Part shown: piece after piece, positions 43,009 to 52,145 of the stretch
Layout: each line of letters opens with the position of its first letter
Position numbering within the stretch: the first letter of the stretch is position 1
DNA from: Terrabacter sp. 28
GTDB lineage: Bacteria > Actinomycetota > Actinomycetes > Actinomycetales > Dermatophilaceae
DNA length: 64,000 bases
NCBI GenBank assembly: GCA_000955875.1
Contig: JYOE01000004.1
Coordinates: forward strand, 484 to 64,483
Direction: 5' to 3'
Translations under genes and position numbers: made by a program
Notes under the pieces: generated by a model
What the model saw: the letters and a program-made list of their open reading frames with translations, nothing else
Database searches by the model: none
Told to the model about the DNA's origin: nothing

Positions 43009-43491
43009 GTGACCGTCCTGCACGACTTCAAGGCCACCGCCATCGACGGTTCGGAGGTGTCGCTCGACGAGTACGCCGGCAACGTCGTCCTCGTCGTCAA
43101 CACCGCCAGCGCCTGCGGCTTCACGCCGCAGTTCGCCGGGCTCGAGGAGCTGTACCAGACCTACCGCGAGCAGGGACTGACGGTGCTCGGCTTCCCGTGC
43201 AACCAGTTCGGCAACCAGGACCCGGGCAGCGACGACGAGATCGGCGCCTTCTGCCAGAAGAACTACGGCGTCACGTTCCCGATGTTCTCCAAGGTCGACG
43301 TCAACGGGGACGACGAGCACCCCCTGTTCACGTGGCTGAAGTCCGAGCAGGGCGGCCTGCTCGGCAGCAAGATCAAGTGGAACTTCACCAAGTTCCTCGT
43401 CGGCCGCGACGGCGCCGTCATCGAGCGCTACGCGCCGACCACCGAGCCCTCCGCCATTGCCGCCGACATCGAGAAGGCCCTGGCCGGCTAG
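43009..43491 (+). CDS. glutathione peroxidase family (thioredoxin-dependent type)
   Basis: 160 residues, GTG with GAGGAG upstream. Peroxidatic Cys36 is in NTASACGFTPQ; the second motif is GFPCNQFGNQ, and WNFTKFLV gives the Trp/Asn of the active site. Selenocysteine is replaced by Cys, as usual in bacteria, and the reductant is probably thioredoxin because actinobacteria lack glutathione. It reduces hydroperoxides. It is followed 16 bp later by pabB. Confidence 0.93.
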   Translation: MTVLHDFKATAIDGSEVSLDEYAGNVVLVVNTASACGFTPQFAGLEELYQTYREQGLTVLGFPCNQFGNQDPGSDDEIGAFCQKNYGVTFPMFSKVDVNGDDEHPLFTWLKSEQGGLLGSKIKWNFTKFLVGRDGAVIERYAPTTEPSAIAADIEKALAG

Positions 43492-43507
43492 GGCCTACGA
43501 TCTGCGG

Positions 43508-44545
43508 GTGGACCACGCCCGCTTCGCCGACCGGGTCGCCCGAGAGGTCGTCGACGTCCGCCGCGGTGCGGAGGCCCTCGACGCCATCTCGCGCGAGGGG
43601 TTCTGGGCCGTCGTGGCGACCTTCGAGGGCGACGTCACCGCGGTCCGCTTCGGCGACGTCAACCGCGCCACACCAACCGGTCCGGCAGCCGTCAGCCCGG
43701 CGGACTGGCGGCCGCTCGACCGTCACTGGTGCTCGTCCCTCGACCGCGCGGCCTACGTGAGCGCGGTGCGCGAGGTGCGCGAGCGCATCGCCGCCGGCAC
43801 CGTCTACCAGGTCAACGTGTGCCGGGTGGTCAGCCACGAGCTGGCGGCCGATGCAGACCTCGACGGGCTCGACGCCCTTCTGCGACAAGGCAACCCAGCG
43901 CCGCACGCCGCGCGCATCAGGTGTGAGGAAGCCGGCCTCGACGTGGTCAGCGCCTCCCCGGAGCTCTTCCTGGCACGCCGGGGCGCCACCGTGGTGACGC
44001 GCCCGATCAAGGGCACAGCACCGACCGCGGAGCAGATGCTGCCCAAGGACCACGCCGAGAACGTCATGATCGTCGACCTCATGCGCAACGACCTCTCGGG
44101 CGTCTGCGAGCCGGGGACCGTGTCGGTCGACGAGCTGTGCGCGATCGAGCAGCACCCCGGCCTCGTCCACCTCGTCTCCACCGTGAGCGGGCGGTTGGCC
44201 GACGGCGTGGCGTGGGGCGACGTCTTCGCTGCCACCTACCCACCCGGCTCGGTCTCGGGTGCCCCCAAGTCGAGTGCCCTCACCGCGATCCACGACCTCG
44301 AGACGCAGCCGCGCGGGCCGTACTGCGGGGCCATCGGCTGGGTCGACGCCGATGCGCGTGAGGCCGACCTGGCCGTGGGCATCCGCACCTTCTGGGCCGA
44401 GCACGACGCGGCCGGACTCCGGTGGCTGCGGTTCGGCACCGGGGCCGGCATCACGTGGCACTCCGACCCCGAGGGGGAGTGGGCCGAGACCGAGCTCAAG
44501 GCGGCCCGCCTCATCGGGCTGGCGGCCGGCACTGTGACACCATGA
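43508..44545 (+). CDS. pabB: aminodeoxychorismate synthase component I (chorismate-binding)
   Basis: 345 residues from the GTG at 43508. The chorismate-utilising domain is complete: PIKGTAPTAEQ, ENVMIVDLMRNDLSGVC, and YPPGSVSGAPKSSAL. The N-terminal domain is short compared with E. coli PabB, so it could be an alternative form. It makes 4-amino-4-deoxychorismate for folate with a glutamine amidotransferase (PabA) encoded elsewhere. The following pabC gene supports the assignment over anthranilate synthase. Confidence 0.88.
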   Translation: MDHARFADRVAREVVDVRRGAEALDAISREGFWAVVATFEGDVTAVRFGDVNRATPTGPAAVSPADWRPLDRHWCSSLDRAAYVSAVREVRERIAAGTVYQVNVCRVVSHELAADADLDGLDALLRQGNPAPHAARIRCEEAGLDVVSASPELFLARRGATVVTRPIKGTAPTAEQMLPKDHAENVMIVDLMRNDLSGVCEPGTVSVDELCAIEQHPGLVHLVSTVSGRLADGVAWGDVFAATYPPGSVSGAPKSSALTAIHDLETQPRGPYCGAIGWVDADAREADLAVGIRTFWAEHDAAGLRWLRFGTGAGITWHSDPEGEWAETELKAARLIGLAAGTVTP

Positions 44546-44588
44546 GGACGCTCTCGCGAGCCACGGCACGAGCCTCAGGGAAGGGACC

Positions 44589-45434
44589 ATGAGCACGACC
44601 ATGCGCGTCTGGGTCGACGGCGACCTCGTCGACCCCACCGGACCGTCGGTGTCCGCCCTCGACCACGCCGTGACCGTGGGCGACGGCGTCTTCGAGACCG
44701 CCAAGATCGTCGACGGACGGCCGTTCGCCCTCTCGCGGCACCACCGACGGCTCGAGCGCTCCGCGGCCGGGCTCGGCCTGCCGCCGCTCGATCTCGGCGT
44801 CGTCGACAAGGGTGTGGCCGCGGTGCTCGACGGGCCGGCGATCCCCTTCGGCCGCCTGCGCTACAGCGTCACCGGAGGCATCGGGCCCCTCGGCTCCGAC
44901 CGCGACGACGCGTCCCTGACCTACATCGTGCTGGCGGCCACCCAGCCGCTCCCGCCCGAGAGCGGCACGCTGACGGTCGTGCCGTGGACCCGGAACGAGC
45001 GCTCCGCGGTGGCCGGGCTCAAGACGACCTCGTACGCCGAGAACGTCGTCGCGCTCGCGCGCGCCAAGCAGGAGGGCGCGATCGAGGCCGTCTTCGCCAA
45101 CACCCGGGGAGAGCTGTGCGAGTGCACGGGCAGCAACGTCTTCGTCGTCGTGGACGGCGTCGTGCTCACGCCGCCCGTCGGGTCGGGCCTGCTCGCCGGC
45201 ATCACCCGCGAGCTCACCATCGAGTGGGGCCGCGCCGCCGGCATCGACGTCCGTGAGGAGGCGCTGCCGCTCGACGTGCTGCAGACGGCCGACGAGGTGT
45301 TCATCACGAGCTCCACGAAGGACGTCCTGCCCATCCACGCCGTCGACGACCGGGTGCTCCCCGAGAGCAACCCGGTGACACGCGAGCTGCTGCGAGTCTT
45401 CCGCAGCAACGCCGAGCGGGACGCCGACCCGTGA
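44589..45434 (+). CDS. pabC: aminodeoxychorismate lyase (class IV aminotransferase fold)
   Basis: 281 residues, ATG with AAGGG upstream. It is a class IV PLP enzyme: VTVGDGVFET near the N-terminus, PLP Lys145 in GLKTTSYAENV and the glutamate motif GELCECTGSNVFVV. It releases p-aminobenzoate from aminodeoxychorismate. D-amino acid and branched-chain aminotransferases share the fold, but the adjacency to pabB decides. The stop overlaps the next gene (GTGA). Confidence 0.88.
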   Translation: MSTTMRVWVDGDLVDPTGPSVSALDHAVTVGDGVFETAKIVDGRPFALSRHHRRLERSAAGLGLPPLDLGVVDKGVAAVLDGPAIPFGRLRYSVTGGIGPLGSDRDDASLTYIVLAATQPLPPESGTLTVVPWTRNERSAVAGLKTTSYAENVVALARAKQEGAIEAVFANTRGELCECTGSNVFVVVDGVVLTPPVGSGLLAGITRELTIEWGRAAGIDVREEALPLDVLQTADEVFITSSTKDVLPIHAVDDRVLPESNPVTRELLRVFRSNAERDADP

Positions 45435-45913
45435 CAGCCCCCGAAGAGCCCGCGCGGGCCGGGGCCGCCGACGACGTCGACTACTCCGACCCGAACCGCA
45501 CGCTCGACGCGGACGAGGACCGCTGGGCCTGGCGCGCCCGCCTGCGCCGCAACCGGGTCACCCACCTCGCCTGGCGCACCGCCGTCGGGGTCGTCGGGGC
45601 CGTCGTCACGATCGCCGGGCTCATCATGGTTCCCGCGCCCGGCCCCGGGTGGCTGGTCGTCTTCTTCGGGCTGCTCATCCTCGCGAGCGAGTTCGAGTTC
45701 GCCCAGCGCTGGCTCAACTTCGGCAAGCACCACGTGAGCCGCTGGAACGACTGGATCATGGCCCAGTCGATCTGGGTGCGGGGCCTCGTCGCGCTCGGCA
45801 CCCTGCTCATCGTCTGGGGGGTCGTCTGGACCTACCTGGCCTGGGCGGGCGTTCCGCAGTTCGTGCCCCAGTGGGCCGAGGACCTACTGGTCCGGGTGCC
45901 CGGGATCGACTGA
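45431..45913 (+). CDS. TIGR02611-type membrane protein (PGPGW motif)
   Basis: 160 residues, GTG start overlapping pabC. An acidic N-terminal 35 residues are followed by two to three membrane segments. The motif VPAPGPGWLVVFFGLLIL is the TIGR02611/PGPGW signature of actinobacterial membrane proteins. Function unknown. The coupling to pabC may be only positional. Confidence 0.8.
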   Translation: MTAPEEPARAGAADDVDYSDPNRTLDADEDRWAWRARLRRNRVTHLAWRTAVGVVGAVVTIAGLIMVPAPGPGWLVVFFGLLILASEFEFAQRWLNFGKHHVSRWNDWIMAQSIWVRGLVALGTLLIVWGVVWTYLAWAGVPQFVPQWAEDLLVRVPGID

Positions 45914-45962
45914 CGCGACTCGGCTGTCCTGCGGGCGCCGACACGGCCGCGGCAGGGGCGAT

Positions 45963-45992
45963 TTCCACCACCGGACCGGTACCGGCTATTGT
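45963..45992 (+). promoter_or_regulatory. promoter of tRNA-Val (CAC)
   Basis: -10 TATTGT is at 45987-45992. A candidate -35 TTCCAC (45963-45968) has an 18-bp spacer. The -10 lies 43 bp before the tRNA, similar to the spacing at the tRNA-Gly genes. Confidence 0.55.
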
Positions 45993-46034
45993 TTCCCTCC
46001 GTCACCCCGACAGCCTCTCGGCACAGGGGTGCCC

Positions 46035-46108
46035 GGACGTGTAGCTCAGCTGGTTAGAGCGCTCGCTTCACACGCGAGAGGTCAGGGGTTCGAGTCCCTT
46101 CACGTCCA
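46035..46108 (+). tRNA. tRNA-Val (anticodon CAC)
   Basis: The 74-nt cloverleaf has acceptor ggacgtg/cacgtcc and anticodon stem ctcgc/gcgag with loop ttcacac, anticodon CAC. The T-stem has one G-U pair. CCA is not encoded. It decodes GUG and complements the GAC tRNA-Val at 35023. Confidence 0.96.
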
Positions 46109-46166
46109 CCGCATCTTCACCGGCACCTCGCGCCTGCTCCGCCCAGCGGGCACTAGCGTGAGCGGC

Positions 46167-47144
46167 ATGACGCAGGCCCTGCGCCGCCTCGCCCGGACCG
46201 CTGTTCCGCCGAGCACCGTGCTGCTGCTCGCCTGCGTCGTCGTCGCCGTGCTCGCCGTCGCCACAGGACTCACCGCGTGGCTCATCGGCGTCGGCGCGGC
46301 GCTGTCCCTCGGCATGGGCCTCGTCACGGGCCTGCCGGCCGCAGCGGCCGAGCTGCCGCTGCGCGTGCGGCTCGGGGAGACGGCGCTCGCGGCCGCGGCC
46401 GCCGGTCTGGGCGTCGCGGCAGGGCGTCCCTGGGGCCTCGCCGCCGTCGTGTTCGCGACCGCGCTGGCGCAGGCGCCGTTCACCGCGTCCTCCGCGGGGC
46501 TCGGCATGGCCCCCGCGGTCTCTGCCTCGGTGCTCGGCTCGGTGCTCCCGGGTGAGCACCCGGTGCTCGTCGGGCTCCTCGTCGTGGTCGGCAACGGCCT
46601 CGCGCACGCCGTGGTGTGGGCCCTGCGCCTGCCGCGCCGGTCGGTGCCTGTGCCGTGGAGGCTCGCGGTGCTCCACGCCGTGACCTTCGCCGTGATCGCC
46701 TCGGCCGTGCTGCTCGTCGCCGGCCTCGAGGGTCTTCCCCACGCGTACTGGGCCGTGTTGGTGCTCGCCGCCGCCATGCGCCCGCGGCCTGTGGAGGCCC
46801 GTCGCACCGCGCCGGCCGTCTTCGTCGGGACGCTCGTCGGCCTCGCCGTGTCAGCGGTCGTCGCCTTCGCGCTGCCACGTCCGGCGACGATCGTGGCCCT
46901 CGTGGCCTGCGCGGTCCTCATGTTCGGCTGGGCGCTCGCGGGGGACGCCGGCCGGCAGTCCTGGTTCGGCACACCGGTCATCGTGCTGCTCGCCTCGTCG
47001 CCCGCGCTCGTCGACCCGGCGCGGGTCGCGGCCGAGCGGGTGCTCCTCACCGGGGTCTCGGTCGGTCTGGCCCTCCTGGCTGCGTGGCTCATGCGCGGGC
47101 TCGACGACGCCGTGGCTCCCGGCCACGCGCCCTCGACGCACTAG
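46167..47144 (+). CDS. FUSC-like integral membrane protein
   Basis: 325 residues from the ATG at 46167; the frame upstream crosses the tRNA and is not coding. Some ten hydrophobic segments in two blocks, with a central basic loop (RLPRRSVPVPWR). The second half (AVLHAVTFAVIASAVLLVAG, then GLPHAYWAVLVLAAAMRP) resembles the FUSC/aromatic-acid exporter fold, including the typical HAYWAVL. Probably an efflux-type protein; the substrate is unknown. Confidence 0.72.
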   Translation: MTQALRRLARTAVPPSTVLLLACVVVAVLAVATGLTAWLIGVGAALSLGMGLVTGLPAAAAELPLRVRLGETALAAAAAGLGVAAGRPWGLAAVVFATALAQAPFTASSAGLGMAPAVSASVLGSVLPGEHPVLVGLLVVVGNGLAHAVVWALRLPRRSVPVPWRLAVLHAVTFAVIASAVLLVAGLEGLPHAYWAVLVLAAAMRPRPVEARRTAPAVFVGTLVGLAVSAVVAFALPRPATIVALVACAVLMFGWALAGDAGRQSWFGTPVIVLLASSPALVDPARVAAERVLLTGVSVGLALLAAWLMRGLDDAVAPGHAPSTH

Positions 47145-47154
47145 CGTGTCGTCC

Positions 47155-47505
47155 ATGGTCGCGACGGTCTCCAGCCTCTTCATCTACCCCGACTCCGACT
47201 CGCCGGGACAGGAGCTCGACTCCGTCGAGGTGACGCCCACCGGCCCGGAGGGCAACCGCAGCAAGAAGCATGCCGTGCACCTCGTGACGGCCGACGACTA
47301 CGTCGAGACCCACCCGAAGGCGAACATCGTCCTGGACATGGAGTCCGCGGTGCTCGACAGGCTCGTGGGGCGCGTCATCCGCCTCGGCGACTGCACTCTC
47401 AAGGTCACGCAGGCGCCGTCGCAGTGCGCGGGCGTCTACGCCGAGGTGGTCACGCCCGGCGCGGTGTCGGTCGACGACGCGCTGATGGTGGCCGAGTCCG
47501 AGTGA
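47155..47505 (+). CDS. MOSC-domain-like small protein
   Basis: 116 residues from the ATG at 47155 (GTG at 47146 possible). The C-terminal APSQCAGVYAEVVTPGAVSVDD matches the end of MOSC domains, including the conserved Cys that in these proteins carries or transfers sulfur or binds molybdenum cofactor. It is shorter than typical MOSC enzymes, so the N-terminal barrel part may be diverged. No Moco genes are nearby. Confidence 0.72.
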   Translation: MVATVSSLFIYPDSDSPGQELDSVEVTPTGPEGNRSKKHAVHLVTADDYVETHPKANIVLDMESAVLDRLVGRVIRLGDCTLKVTQAPSQCAGVYAEVVTPGAVSVDDALMVAESE

Positions 47506-47536
47506 AGAGGGCCTGCGGGCGCGGCAAGGGCATCGG

Positions 47537-48058
47537 GTGACGATCCACACCGAGCATCCCTTCGACACCCCCGACGAGGACCGTGACCCCGTCCGACGGC
47601 TGCGCGGGCGCATCGGGGGCACGGTGTCGCTCTGGACGGCCGGCTCCGGCGTCGAGCGCGCGGGCCTCACGGTCTCGTCCTACCTCGTCGCGACCGGCGA
47701 CCCCGGTCGCGTCGTCGGCCTGCTGCACCCGGACTCCGACCTGCTCGAGCGGCTCGACGAGACCGGCACAGCCGTCGTGACGTTGCTGGGGGTCCGTGAC
47801 CAGCGGCTCGCGGACGCCTTCGCAGGGGTCATGCCCGCTCCGGGCGGCCCGTTCCGGCTCGGCACGTGGGAGCAGACCGAGTGGGGGCCCCGGCCCGCCT
47901 CCGCTGCGACCTGGGCGGGAGTGCGCCTCGACGCTGCGACCCGTCACGACGTCGGGTGGTCGGTGCTCGTCGAGACGGTGGTCGAGCACGTCGAGGTCGG
48001 GCCCGAGGACGGCCCGCTCGTGCACCGACGGGGCCGCTACCAGCGCCCACACGCCTGA
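47537..48058 (+). CDS. flavin-reductase-like FMN-binding protein
   Basis: 173 residues, GTG start. The pattern GGTVSLWTAGSGVERAGLTVSSYLVATGDPGRVVGL followed by HPDSDLLERL is like the flavin reductase/HpaC-type split barrel (motif part AGLTVSSYLVATGDPGR). It probably binds FMN. The reductase partner is unknown. It is convergent with the acyl-CoA oxidase-like gene. Confidence 0.75.
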   Translation: MTIHTEHPFDTPDEDRDPVRRLRGRIGGTVSLWTAGSGVERAGLTVSSYLVATGDPGRVVGLLHPDSDLLERLDETGTAVVTLLGVRDQRLADAFAGVMPAPGGPFRLGTWEQTEWGPRPASAATWAGVRLDAATRHDVGWSVLVETVVEHVEVGPEDGPLVHRRGRYQRPHA

Positions 48059-48078
48059 GCGCGCGACCTCGCGCAGGA

Positions 48079-50058
48079 TCAGGCCGTGCCCGACATCTCC
48101 GTCGTGAGCAGGCCCTCCGGGACCCCGAACGCGTCGGCCAGGTCGGTTGCGAACGGCCGCAGCTCGGCGCAGATCTCGTTGACGAGGGCGGTCAGCGCCT
48201 TGGTGCGGGCCGGGCTGAGCCGGTCGTGCTCGAGGTACCACGCCTTGTGCCGCTCGATCGTCGACAGCAGGTGCAGGTCGCAGACGCGGGCGAGCACCGC
48301 CTTGGCCTCCACGTCGGCGCACTCCTCGACCGAGGCGGCGAAGGACTCGGCGACCAGCCGCTCGACGTGCGCCGTCGCGGCCTCGACGAGGTGGTCCTGG
48401 GTGGCGTTGAAGACCGCGAACGCGTCGGCGCCGGGTGCCGTGGCACGGCGGAGCCGGCGCGCGAGGCCCTCGAGCAGGTGTTCCTCGCGCTCGCGCAGCA
48501 GGCGCAGCTGCGTGCCTCGGATGCCGAAGGTGACGTCCTCCTCCCGACCCGGCGCGGCGTCGACCAGCCGCTGCACGATGCCGCGCGCCGACGACCGCTC
48601 GATGACGGTGCCGCCGACGAGCCGGGCCCCGAACCGCACGATGCCCAGGGTGTCGAGGTCGCCGAACGTCGCCTGGTACTCGCCGAGCAGCGACTTGGCC
48701 ACGAGCTGCAGCAGCACCGTGTTGTCGCCCTCGAACGTCGTGAAGATGTCGGTGTCGGCCTTGAGCGCCGCGAGGCGGTTGGCCCAGAGGTAGCCGGCGC
48801 CGCCGCAGAGCTCGCGGCACTCCTGGATGGTGTCGGTGGCGTGGCGCGTCGTCAGCACCTTGATGGCGGCGGCGCGGGTCTCGAGCCGCCGCTGGTCCTC
48901 CTCGGCGGTCGCGCGTCCCGAGAGCACGTCGTCCATGGCCGTGACGAGCTCGTGCTGGGCCACCTGCAGGGCGTACGCCGTCGCGATCCTCGGGAGCAGC
49001 CGCCGCTGGTAGGTGCGGTAGTCGAGGACGGTCGTCTCCACGTCGGTGCCGGGCGCGGCGAACTGGCGTCGCCCGGCGGCATATCGCGTGGTGACCGCGA
49101 GGGCCGAGCGCGCGGCCGCCCCGGCGCCGCCCGCGACGGAGATGCGCCCGCGCACGAGCGTGCCGAGCATCGTGAAGAAGCGCCGGCCGGGGTTGTCGAT
49201 GGGGCTCGAGTACGTCCCGTCGTCGTCGATGTCGCCGTAGCGGCCGAGGAGGTTGGTGCGCGGCACCCGCACGTGGTCGAAGGAGAGGCGACCGTTGTCG
49301 ACGCCGCCCAGCCCCAGCTTGGCGCCGCAGTCCTCGATGGTGACCCCGGCCGCCGCAGTGCCGTCGGCCCCGCGGATCGGCACCAGCACGCAGTGCACGC
49401 CGTGCGACTCGTCGCCGACGACGAGCTGGGCGAAGACGGCCGCGACCCGGCCGTCGCGGGCGGCGTTGCCGATGTAGTCCTTGCGTGCGTCGGGCGTGGG
49501 GGAGTGGACGACGATCTCGTCGGTCGCCGGGTCGAACGTGGCGGTGGTGAGCAGGCTCTGCACGTCGCTGCCGTGGCCGGTCTCGGTCATCGCGAAGCAG
49601 CCCTGCAGCTCACCCGAGGTGATGAGCGGCACCAGGTGGTCGTGTCGGCTCGTGCCGAGCAGCGAGACCGCACCGCCGAAGAGCCCCCACTGCACGCCCG
49701 CCTTGACGAAGAGCGAGAGGTCGGTGTGACCGAGCATCTCGAACGCGGCGACGGCCTGGGCGTAGCGCGCGGTGCCGCCCTGGCGCTCGGGGAAGCCGTC
49801 CGCGGCATACGGCTGCTCGGCGAGGGCGGCCAGCTGCGACGTGACCCGCGCTCGGTGCTCGTCGGTGGACAACGGTGTGGGCGGGGGGCCGAAGGTGACG
49901 GGGTCGAGCGCCCGGCAGTGGTCCCGGACGTCTCCGAACGGCCCATCGAGGTGCGCGCGCAGCCGGGTCACGAGCTCGGGGGAGCGGGTCACCGGGGCGG
50001 TCGGGTTGCTCGGCGCGCCCTGGGTGCTCGGGGTGGGAATCTCTGCAGCAGTGGACAT
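48079..50058 (-). CDS. acyl-CoA oxidase/dehydrogenase family protein
   Basis: 659 residues from the ATG at 50058, which lies one base after the TetR stop; the frame upstream is a shadow of the TetR gene. Acyl-CoA oxidase-like features: CFAMTETGHGSDVQSLLTTAT, ARKDYIGNAARDG, RISVAGGAGAAARSALAVTTRYA, and CRELCGGAGYLWANRL followed by TFEGDNTVLLQLVAK. It catalyses the first, FAD-dependent, step of beta-oxidation. Size (about 660) and motif order suit peroxisomal-type ACOX homologues in actinobacteria. It is coupled to the TetR regulator and divergent from the thiolase-FabG-MaoC operon. Confidence 0.88.
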   Translation of the reverse strand: MSTAAEIPTPSTQGAPSNPTAPVTRSPELVTRLRAHLDGPFGDVRDHCRALDPVTFGPPPTPLSTDEHRARVTSQLAALAEQPYAADGFPERQGGTARYAQAVAAFEMLGHTDLSLFVKAGVQWGLFGGAVSLLGTSRHDHLVPLITSGELQGCFAMTETGHGSDVQSLLTTATFDPATDEIVVHSPTPDARKDYIGNAARDGRVAAVFAQLVVGDESHGVHCVLVPIRGADGTAAAGVTIEDCGAKLGLGGVDNGRLSFDHVRVPRTNLLGRYGDIDDDGTYSSPIDNPGRRFFTMLGTLVRGRISVAGGAGAAARSALAVTTRYAAGRRQFAAPGTDVETTVLDYRTYQRRLLPRIATAYALQVAQHELVTAMDDVLSGRATAEEDQRRLETRAAAIKVLTTRHATDTIQECRELCGGAGYLWANRLAALKADTDIFTTFEGDNTVLLQLVAKSLLGEYQATFGDLDTLGIVRFGARLVGGTVIERSSARGIVQRLVDAAPGREEDVTFGIRGTQLRLLREREEHLLEGLARRLRRATAPGADAFAVFNATQDHLVEAATAHVERLVAESFAASVEECADVEAKAVLARVCDLHLLSTIERHKAWYLEHDRLSPARTKALTALVNEICAELRPFATDLADAFGVPEGLLTTEMSGTA

Positions 50059-50059
50059 C

Positions 50060-50749
50060 TCATCGGCCTTCCGTGCGGGTGAGAGCGGGCTCGAGTCCGT
50101 GCCAGGCGAGCTCAGTGAGGGCCTCGACGACCATTTCGCGAGGGGCGCGCTCGGACTCGGGGGTGGCGAGCCAGTCGTCGGCGACGGCACGCACCGACCC
50201 GACGAGGGCGATGGCCCAGGTGCGGGCCCGGGAGTGGTCGGTGGCGGTCGCGCTCAGCGAGGCGAGCAGCAGGCCCGTCAGCTGGTCGGTAACCTGGTCG
50301 ACGGTGCCGCCGACGGGGTCGTCCGCGAGAGGCAGGTCGACGAGCGGGCGGTTGACGACGAAGCGGTAGACCTCGGTGTCCGACTCGACGAGTGCGAGGT
50401 AGGCGTCGACCGTCGACGCGACGAGCTCGCGCGTGTCGCCGTGCGAGGTGCTCGAGAGACCCATGGCCGCACCGACGTTGCCGACGACGCGGCCGTCGAT
50501 GCGGTGGGCCACAGCGCGGTAGAGGCCGGCCTTGTCGTCGAAGTGCCGGTAGATGACGGTCTTGGAGGTGCCGGCCTCGGCGGCGATGTCGTCCATGCCC
50601 ACGCCCGCACCGTGCTTGCGGATGGCACGGATCGTCGCATCGACCAGGCCGGCCCGCCGCTCCTCGCGGTGCCGTTCCCAGCGTGCGTCGCGGCCGTCGC
50701 GCGGTGCCGTCCGGGTGGTCGAGGCGGTGGGGGCCACATCGTCGTCCAT
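50060..50749 (-). CDS. TetR-family regulator of the adjacent fatty-acid genes
   Basis: 229 residues, ATG start. The N-terminal HTH is RAIRKHGAGVGMDDIAAEAGTSKTVIYRHF (HTH core GMDDIAAEAGTSKTVIYRHF). The ligand-binding part is diverged. It lies between an acyl-CoA oxidase gene (downstream, coupled) and a divergent thiolase operon, so it probably represses both in response to an acyl-CoA. A palindromic site lies 13 bp before its start codon. Confidence 0.88.
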   Translation of the reverse strand: MDDDVAPTASTTRTAPRDGRDARWERHREERRAGLVDATIRAIRKHGAGVGMDDIAAEAGTSKTVIYRHFDDKAGLYRAVAHRIDGRVVGNVGAAMGLSSTSHGDTRELVASTVDAYLALVESDTEVYRFVVNRPLVDLPLADDPVGGTVDQVTDQLTGLLLASLSATATDHSRARTWAIALVGSVRAVADDWLATPESERAPREMVVEALTELAWHGLEPALTRTEGR

Positions 50750-50761
50750 CTCACGAAAGTA

Positions 50762-50776
50762 ACAGGTACTGCCTGT
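50762..50776. promoter_or_regulatory. candidate TetR operator
   Basis: acagg (50762-50766) and cctgt (50772-50776) flank tactg, giving a 15-bp inverted repeat in the 98-bp divergent region. This is the only such symmetric site there; the size suits a TetR-type operator. Confidence 0.5.
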
Positions 50777-50847
50777 ATCGACTACTGCGAGTTTCGGTTA
50801 TCTTGGTCCTGATCGACAGCCACCACACCGAGAGCAGGTACAGATCC

Positions 50848-52143
50848 ATGGCGTCCAAGACCAGTCCGCGCGCGCCCCGTCGCGTCGCGGTCCTCGGAGG
50901 CAACCGCATCCCGTTCGCGCGTGCCCACGGCACGTACGCGAAGGCGTCCAACCAGGACATGCTCACCGCCAGCATCGACGGCCTCGTCGCCCGCTACGGC
51001 CTCGCCGGCGAGCGACTCGGTGAGGTCGTCGCCGGCGCGGTGCTCAAGCACAGCCGCGACTTCAACCTGACCCGTGAGACGGTGCTCGGCACCCGCCTCG
51101 ACCCGACCACCCCCGCCTACGACATCCAGCAGGCGTGCGGCACGGGCCTCGAGGCGGCGATCCTCGTCGCCAACAAGATCGCGCTCGGGCAGATCGACGC
51201 GGGCATCGCCGGCGGCGTCGACAGCGCCAGCGACGCACCCATCGCCGTCAACGAGGGCCTGCGACAGACCCTCCTCGCCGCGAACCGGGCCCGGTCCGCC
51301 GCCGACCGCGCCAAGGCGCTGGCCGGCCTGCGCCCCAGCCACCTCGTGCCCGCGATCCCCGAGAACGTCGAGCCCCGCACCGGCCTCTCCATGGGTGAGC
51401 ACATGGCCCTGACGGCGGCACAGTGGGGCATCACGCGTGAGGCCCAGGACGAGCTCGCCGCCGCCAGCCACCAGAAGCTGGCCGCGGCGTACGAGCGCGG
51501 CTTCCAGGACGACCTCGTCACGCCGTACCTCGGGGTCGCTCGCGACAACAACCTGCGCCCCGACTCCTCCGTCGAGAAGCTCGCCAAGCTCAAGCCGGTC
51601 TTCGGCAAGGGCGAGGGCGCGACGATGACAGCCGGCAACTCCACCCCGCTCACCGACGGCGCCTCGGCGGTGCTGCTCGCGAGCGAGGAGTGGGCCGAGG
51701 AGCACCGGCTGACGCCCCTGGCGTGGTTCGTCGACGCCGAGACCGCCGCCGTCGACTACGTCCACGGCGACGAGGGCCTGCTGATGGCGCCCGCGTATGC
51801 CGTGCCGCGCCTCCTCGCCCGAAACGGCCTCTCCCTGCAGGACTTCGACTACTACGAGATCCACGAGGCCTTCGCGGCCACCGTCCTCACCACCCTCAAG
51901 GCGTGGGAGGACCCGGACTTCTGCAAGGGCCGACTCGGCCTCGACGCGCCGCTCGGGTCCATCGACCGCAGCAAGCTCAACGTCAACGGCTCGTCGCTGG
52001 CGGCGGGACACCCATTCGCAGCGACCGGCGGTCGCATCATCGCCTCCCTCGCCAAGCAGCTCAAGGAAGCCGGCGGCGGACGGGGCCTCATCTCCATCTG
52101 CGCCGCCGGCGGCCAGGGCGTCGTCGCGATCCTGGAGGCCTGA
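50848..52143 (+). CDS. acetyl-CoA C-acyltransferase (thiolase), FadA2-like
   Basis: 431 residues from the ATG at 50848. Active-site Cys97 is in DIQQACGTGLEAA, His in SLAAGHPFAATG, and the C-terminal Cys in SICAAGGQG. It is larger than the FadA at 16045 and belongs to the FadI/FadA2-like group. It probably handles 3-ketoacyl-CoA made by the FabG4-like protein encoded next. First gene of a three-gene operon. Confidence 0.9.
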   Translation: MASKTSPRAPRRVAVLGGNRIPFARAHGTYAKASNQDMLTASIDGLVARYGLAGERLGEVVAGAVLKHSRDFNLTRETVLGTRLDPTTPAYDIQQACGTGLEAAILVANKIALGQIDAGIAGGVDSASDAPIAVNEGLRQTLLAANRARSAADRAKALAGLRPSHLVPAIPENVEPRTGLSMGEHMALTAAQWGITREAQDELAAASHQKLAAAYERGFQDDLVTPYLGVARDNNLRPDSSVEKLAKLKPVFGKGEGATMTAGNSTPLTDGASAVLLASEEWAEEHRLTPLAWFVDAETAAVDYVHGDEGLLMAPAYAVPRLLARNGLSLQDFDYYEIHEAFAATVLTTLKAWEDPDFCKGRLGLDAPLGSIDRSKLNVNGSSLAAGHPFAATGGRIIASLAKQLKEAGGGRGLISICAAGGQGVVAILEA

Positions 52144-52145
52144 GC